Part shown: positions 61,724 to 64,000 of the stretch, one piece after another
Numbering within the stretch: position 1 is the first letter of the stretch
Layout: each line of letters begins with the position of its first letter
Source of the DNA: Pomacea canaliculata
Lineage: Eukaryota; Mollusca; Gastropoda; Architaenioglossa; Ampullariidae
DNA length: 64,000 nucleotides
Reading direction: 5' to 3'
Assembly (NCBI RefSeq): GCF_003073045.1
Contig: NC_037598.1
Location: forward strand, 25,543,822-25,607,821
Notes under the pieces: generated by a model
What the model saw: only the letters and a program-made list of their open reading frames with translations
Told to the model about the DNA's origin: nothing
Databases searched by the model: none
Made by a program: the position numbers and the translations under genes

Positions 61724-63582
61724 AATGTCTTCTCACGGACTGTCAGCAGGGTCTGTGTAATCACATCATGATGTCACCTCCAAACGACAAGGCGGAGGTA
61801 CACCACGAAGACATTCAACATGTACACGCAGTGTCGCGTGCCTCCCACGTGCTCAGCATGTTGATGTTTGTCTGACGACCTTCTGTCTGGACATCCGACG
61901 TTCTGCGGTCAAATTCTAGCACGACAACGAATGTTTTTTTCTTCTTGTTTAAACAGGAATATTTTAACATTCGCGGGTATCCTGGTCAAATGCGAATCTT
62001 GCTTTCCTTAATCGAACAAACATGGACGAGTTTTTGACGAAGTTTGGAAAAGTTGTAAAAACAGCTTTGTGGTAAAAACTTTGCCGGATTCGGTCAAACT
62101 TTCGTTTGTATTTGTTTCGTTGAAAAGGGCGTTTACTAGCCTGTTTCTGCAAATACAAGTGATGCGCAGTTTGTTTGTGGTATTGTATATAAACACCAAC
62201 TTTGCGTATTTCATCTTTCCTTTCGTTGATTCTCTTTTCTTCTATCTTAATCGTTATAATACAGTATTGCGTCCACAATAACATGTGCGGGCAAAATAGC
62301 TTTTTGTCAAGCAAATATCTTTGCAGTCCAGAGGAGTTTAATATCTCCACAGATTCTAGGTTGACAGAAACCAATAATAAAAAAAGGAACTAATAGATTG
62401 CAGATGTTTGTGTACGGAGCATCCCCTACTCTTCAAACACCTGCAGTGTTTATGGGTTGTTTCTCACATGAGGTGGAATGCGAACCCCACACTGTCAAAA
62501 GTAATCTTGCCTTTCGCATGTCTCCCCACATACCCTGCCTGTTATACCTGTGGGTGTGAGTTGTCACGTGCTGTAGTCCAGTGATTGATAGGTGTTGTAG
62601 ATGGTTGAGGAACTCGAATGACTTACACATAAACTTGTCGCCGGAGGGCCCTGGGATAAAACGGTCGACAGAAACTAATTGACAGTCATTAACACCAATT
62701 ACGAGCCTGATATTCTTAAATGGGAGTCCCTGGCGTGGTTTCAGTCCTAAAACAGTATGTTCGTCAATATTTTATTTCCAAATAATAAGCAGCGTGGGTT
62801 AATAATATGTAAATTTCAGTCGAAACCATAGCAACCATTTATGTCGGAATTAAGTCTAAATATATGTCTGTGAGGTGAGTGAAGGAGATTAGACTCCATG
62901 TCTAAAGCATCAAATCCACACGACAAAGGCAAAGCAAAGTGTTGGCACAGCATCGGATTGAAAGTCCCCTCAGGTGAGATTAATGCCTGCAGATTAACCT
63001 GTCGGAGGTAACTTGCGCTCTGTCTTTCTCTCCCCTCCCCCCAACACACACACCTCCCCGGGTGACACAAGCGAGGTTGAGAGATGGATGTGGTCACGTG
63101 ACTACAAGAGGCTCGGCAGTGTTGCCAGTCGGCCAAGTCGCTCTGCAGGCCTCTTGCCTCGTGTCTGGTGAGGTGGACCTTACAGGGCTGTCACACACCG
63201 TGTCAAAGCATTCGTCGATCGAATCTTCTGGAAAGTGGTTGTTGTGGTCGGAACTTCCTAGCACCGTAAAAATGCATCCAACAAACACTTAACGAGGTTT
63301 AGCGCTGATTTGTGGAACCTCTTGTCAGTGATTTACTGAAGGACCGGCAAGAAATTCAACAATTTGGATTTCACGCTGAAATTACTGGATTACCATCGTT
63401 TGGCTCAATTTACTCGGACTCCAGCCAAGAGCATTTAAGTTTCGTACTTTGCAGAAGTGTAGATGAGGGAGGAAAAGCTTGTGCTCTCAGTCCAGCTGGG
63501 TCACTCCTCGCCGCAGTGTTGTGACAGCGCGCTGCAGCAGGTGACGAGCATGTAACGGTGACGTGCTGACAGGGTGGAAGAT
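61366..63582. other. Region downstream of the membrane protein gene
   Basis: No further exon is recognised. It contains the CA/CGCG microsatellite at 61666-61722. The right part (about 62860-63580) is GC-richer, which may mark a promoter or 5' UTR for the exon at 63583. Confidence 0.45.
61666..61722. repeat. (CA)n microsatellite with CG interruptions
   Basis: A CA dinucleotide tract interrupted by CGCG steps. Open frames across it (His/Thr-rich or Val/Cys-rich) are repeat artefacts. Confidence 0.9.
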
Positions 63583-63678
63583 GGATGACCTGGATGACGG
63601 CACGTCACCTCTTCCGACAAACAAAACCAGCTTGGACGGATTTGAGGAGAAGAGACACCTGGTCAAGTGGATTATACC
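63583..63678 (+). CDS. Probable first coding exon of a gene leaving the window
   Basis: ATG opens a frame MDDLDDGTSPLPTNKTSLDG continuing FEEKRHLVKWIIP, after which a strong donor (CC followed by GTATGT) closes the exon. The acidic N-terminus, an N-glycosylation sequon (NKT) and a hydrophobic start at the end would suit a membrane protein such as a receptor or transporter, but the evidence is thin. No downstream exon is visible in the remaining 320 bp. Confidence 0.4.
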
Positions 63679-64000
63679 GTATGTAATTATGATAAAATAC
63701 TTTATGCGCACATCATTAAAGCTTCCAGTTTTTAATTGCGATTAATTTTAAACTCGGATGTTTGTCTTTTTTTGTTGGCTTAGTCGGTCATCGGTCACAC
63801 ATCAGTACTCGTTGTCATGTATTCCTCTTTCTGTGTGTCGTCTGCAGTGTGTCTGTCTGTTATTTATCCTTTGTGAGGGTTGTCCTTCGTTCTGTCTTCT
63901 GTTGGCTGTGTTGTGTGTCGATACAAACATCTGTCCGAAGTTAGACTGACAATGTAAACTGTCCTGAACATCTGTCACTTGACACTTATCACTTGAACCT

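Noticed and set aside
61545-61771. Val/Cys-rich and His/Thr-rich frames on both strands
   Set aside because: They are products of the CA/CGCG microsatellite with no splice or domain support.
1-64000. CRISPR arrays, operons or prokaryotic signals
   Set aside because: The window is intron-rich and eukaryotic. No regularly spaced repeats or Shine-Dalgarno/ORF clusters occur.

Overview
This is a eukaryotic nuclear window: AT-rich, intron-rich (median exon near 100 bp) and full of degraded transposable elements. The proteins are metazoan, and secreted four-cysteine chitin-binding domains, tRNA-derived SINEs and CR1/RTE-type LINEs suggest a mollusc, probably a gastropod. The species assignment is inference. 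All gene models were spliced by eye from GT/AG sites, reading phase and family knowledge. No transcript data were available.

Layout. (1) 3.1-10.5 kb: a divergent housekeeping pair, LSM8 (minus; U6-specific Sm-like protein) and MRPL2 (plus; mitochondrial ribosomal protein L2), with 753 bp between start codons. The first MRPL2 intron is packed with LINE debris. (2) 11.4-20.4 kb: two tandem minus-strand paralogues for secreted peritrophin-like chitin-binding proteins. Both have the same five-exon structure and a TATA box about 110 bp before the ATG. Their introns hold SINEs and an RTE-type LINE. (3) 20.4-24.1 kb: a gene-poor gap with one SINE. (4) 24.1-32.8 kb: an 18-exon minus-strand TBK1/IKK-epsilon-type kinase. 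(5) 36.3-38.1 kb: a minus-strand CARD plus death-domain adaptor (CRADD/RAIDD). (6) 40.3-53.8 kb: ACAD9 on the plus strand in 18 exons, divergent from CRADD, with a duplicated copy of its first-exon region about 800 bp upstream. (7) 57.0-59.5 kb: a duplicated U6 snRNA locus. One copy is nearly intact. The other is split by a pogo/Tigger-like MITE and its RNA body is badly diverged. (8) 59.7-61.4 kb: an unrecognised three-exon gene for a small single-pass membrane protein with a proline-rich tail. (9) 63.6 kb: a probable first exon of a further gene that runs off the window.

How it fits together. There is no operon. Possible functional pairings are the adjacent TBK1-like and CRADD genes (innate immune and cell-death signalling), the tandem chitin-binding pair (extracellular matrix), and LSM8 with U6 (the LSM2-8 ring binds the U6 3' end). 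These may be coincidental. The most unusual structures are the U6 locus, whose promoters are nearly identical while the gene bodies have diverged, the ACAD9 first-exon duplication, and the unrecognised membrane protein gene.
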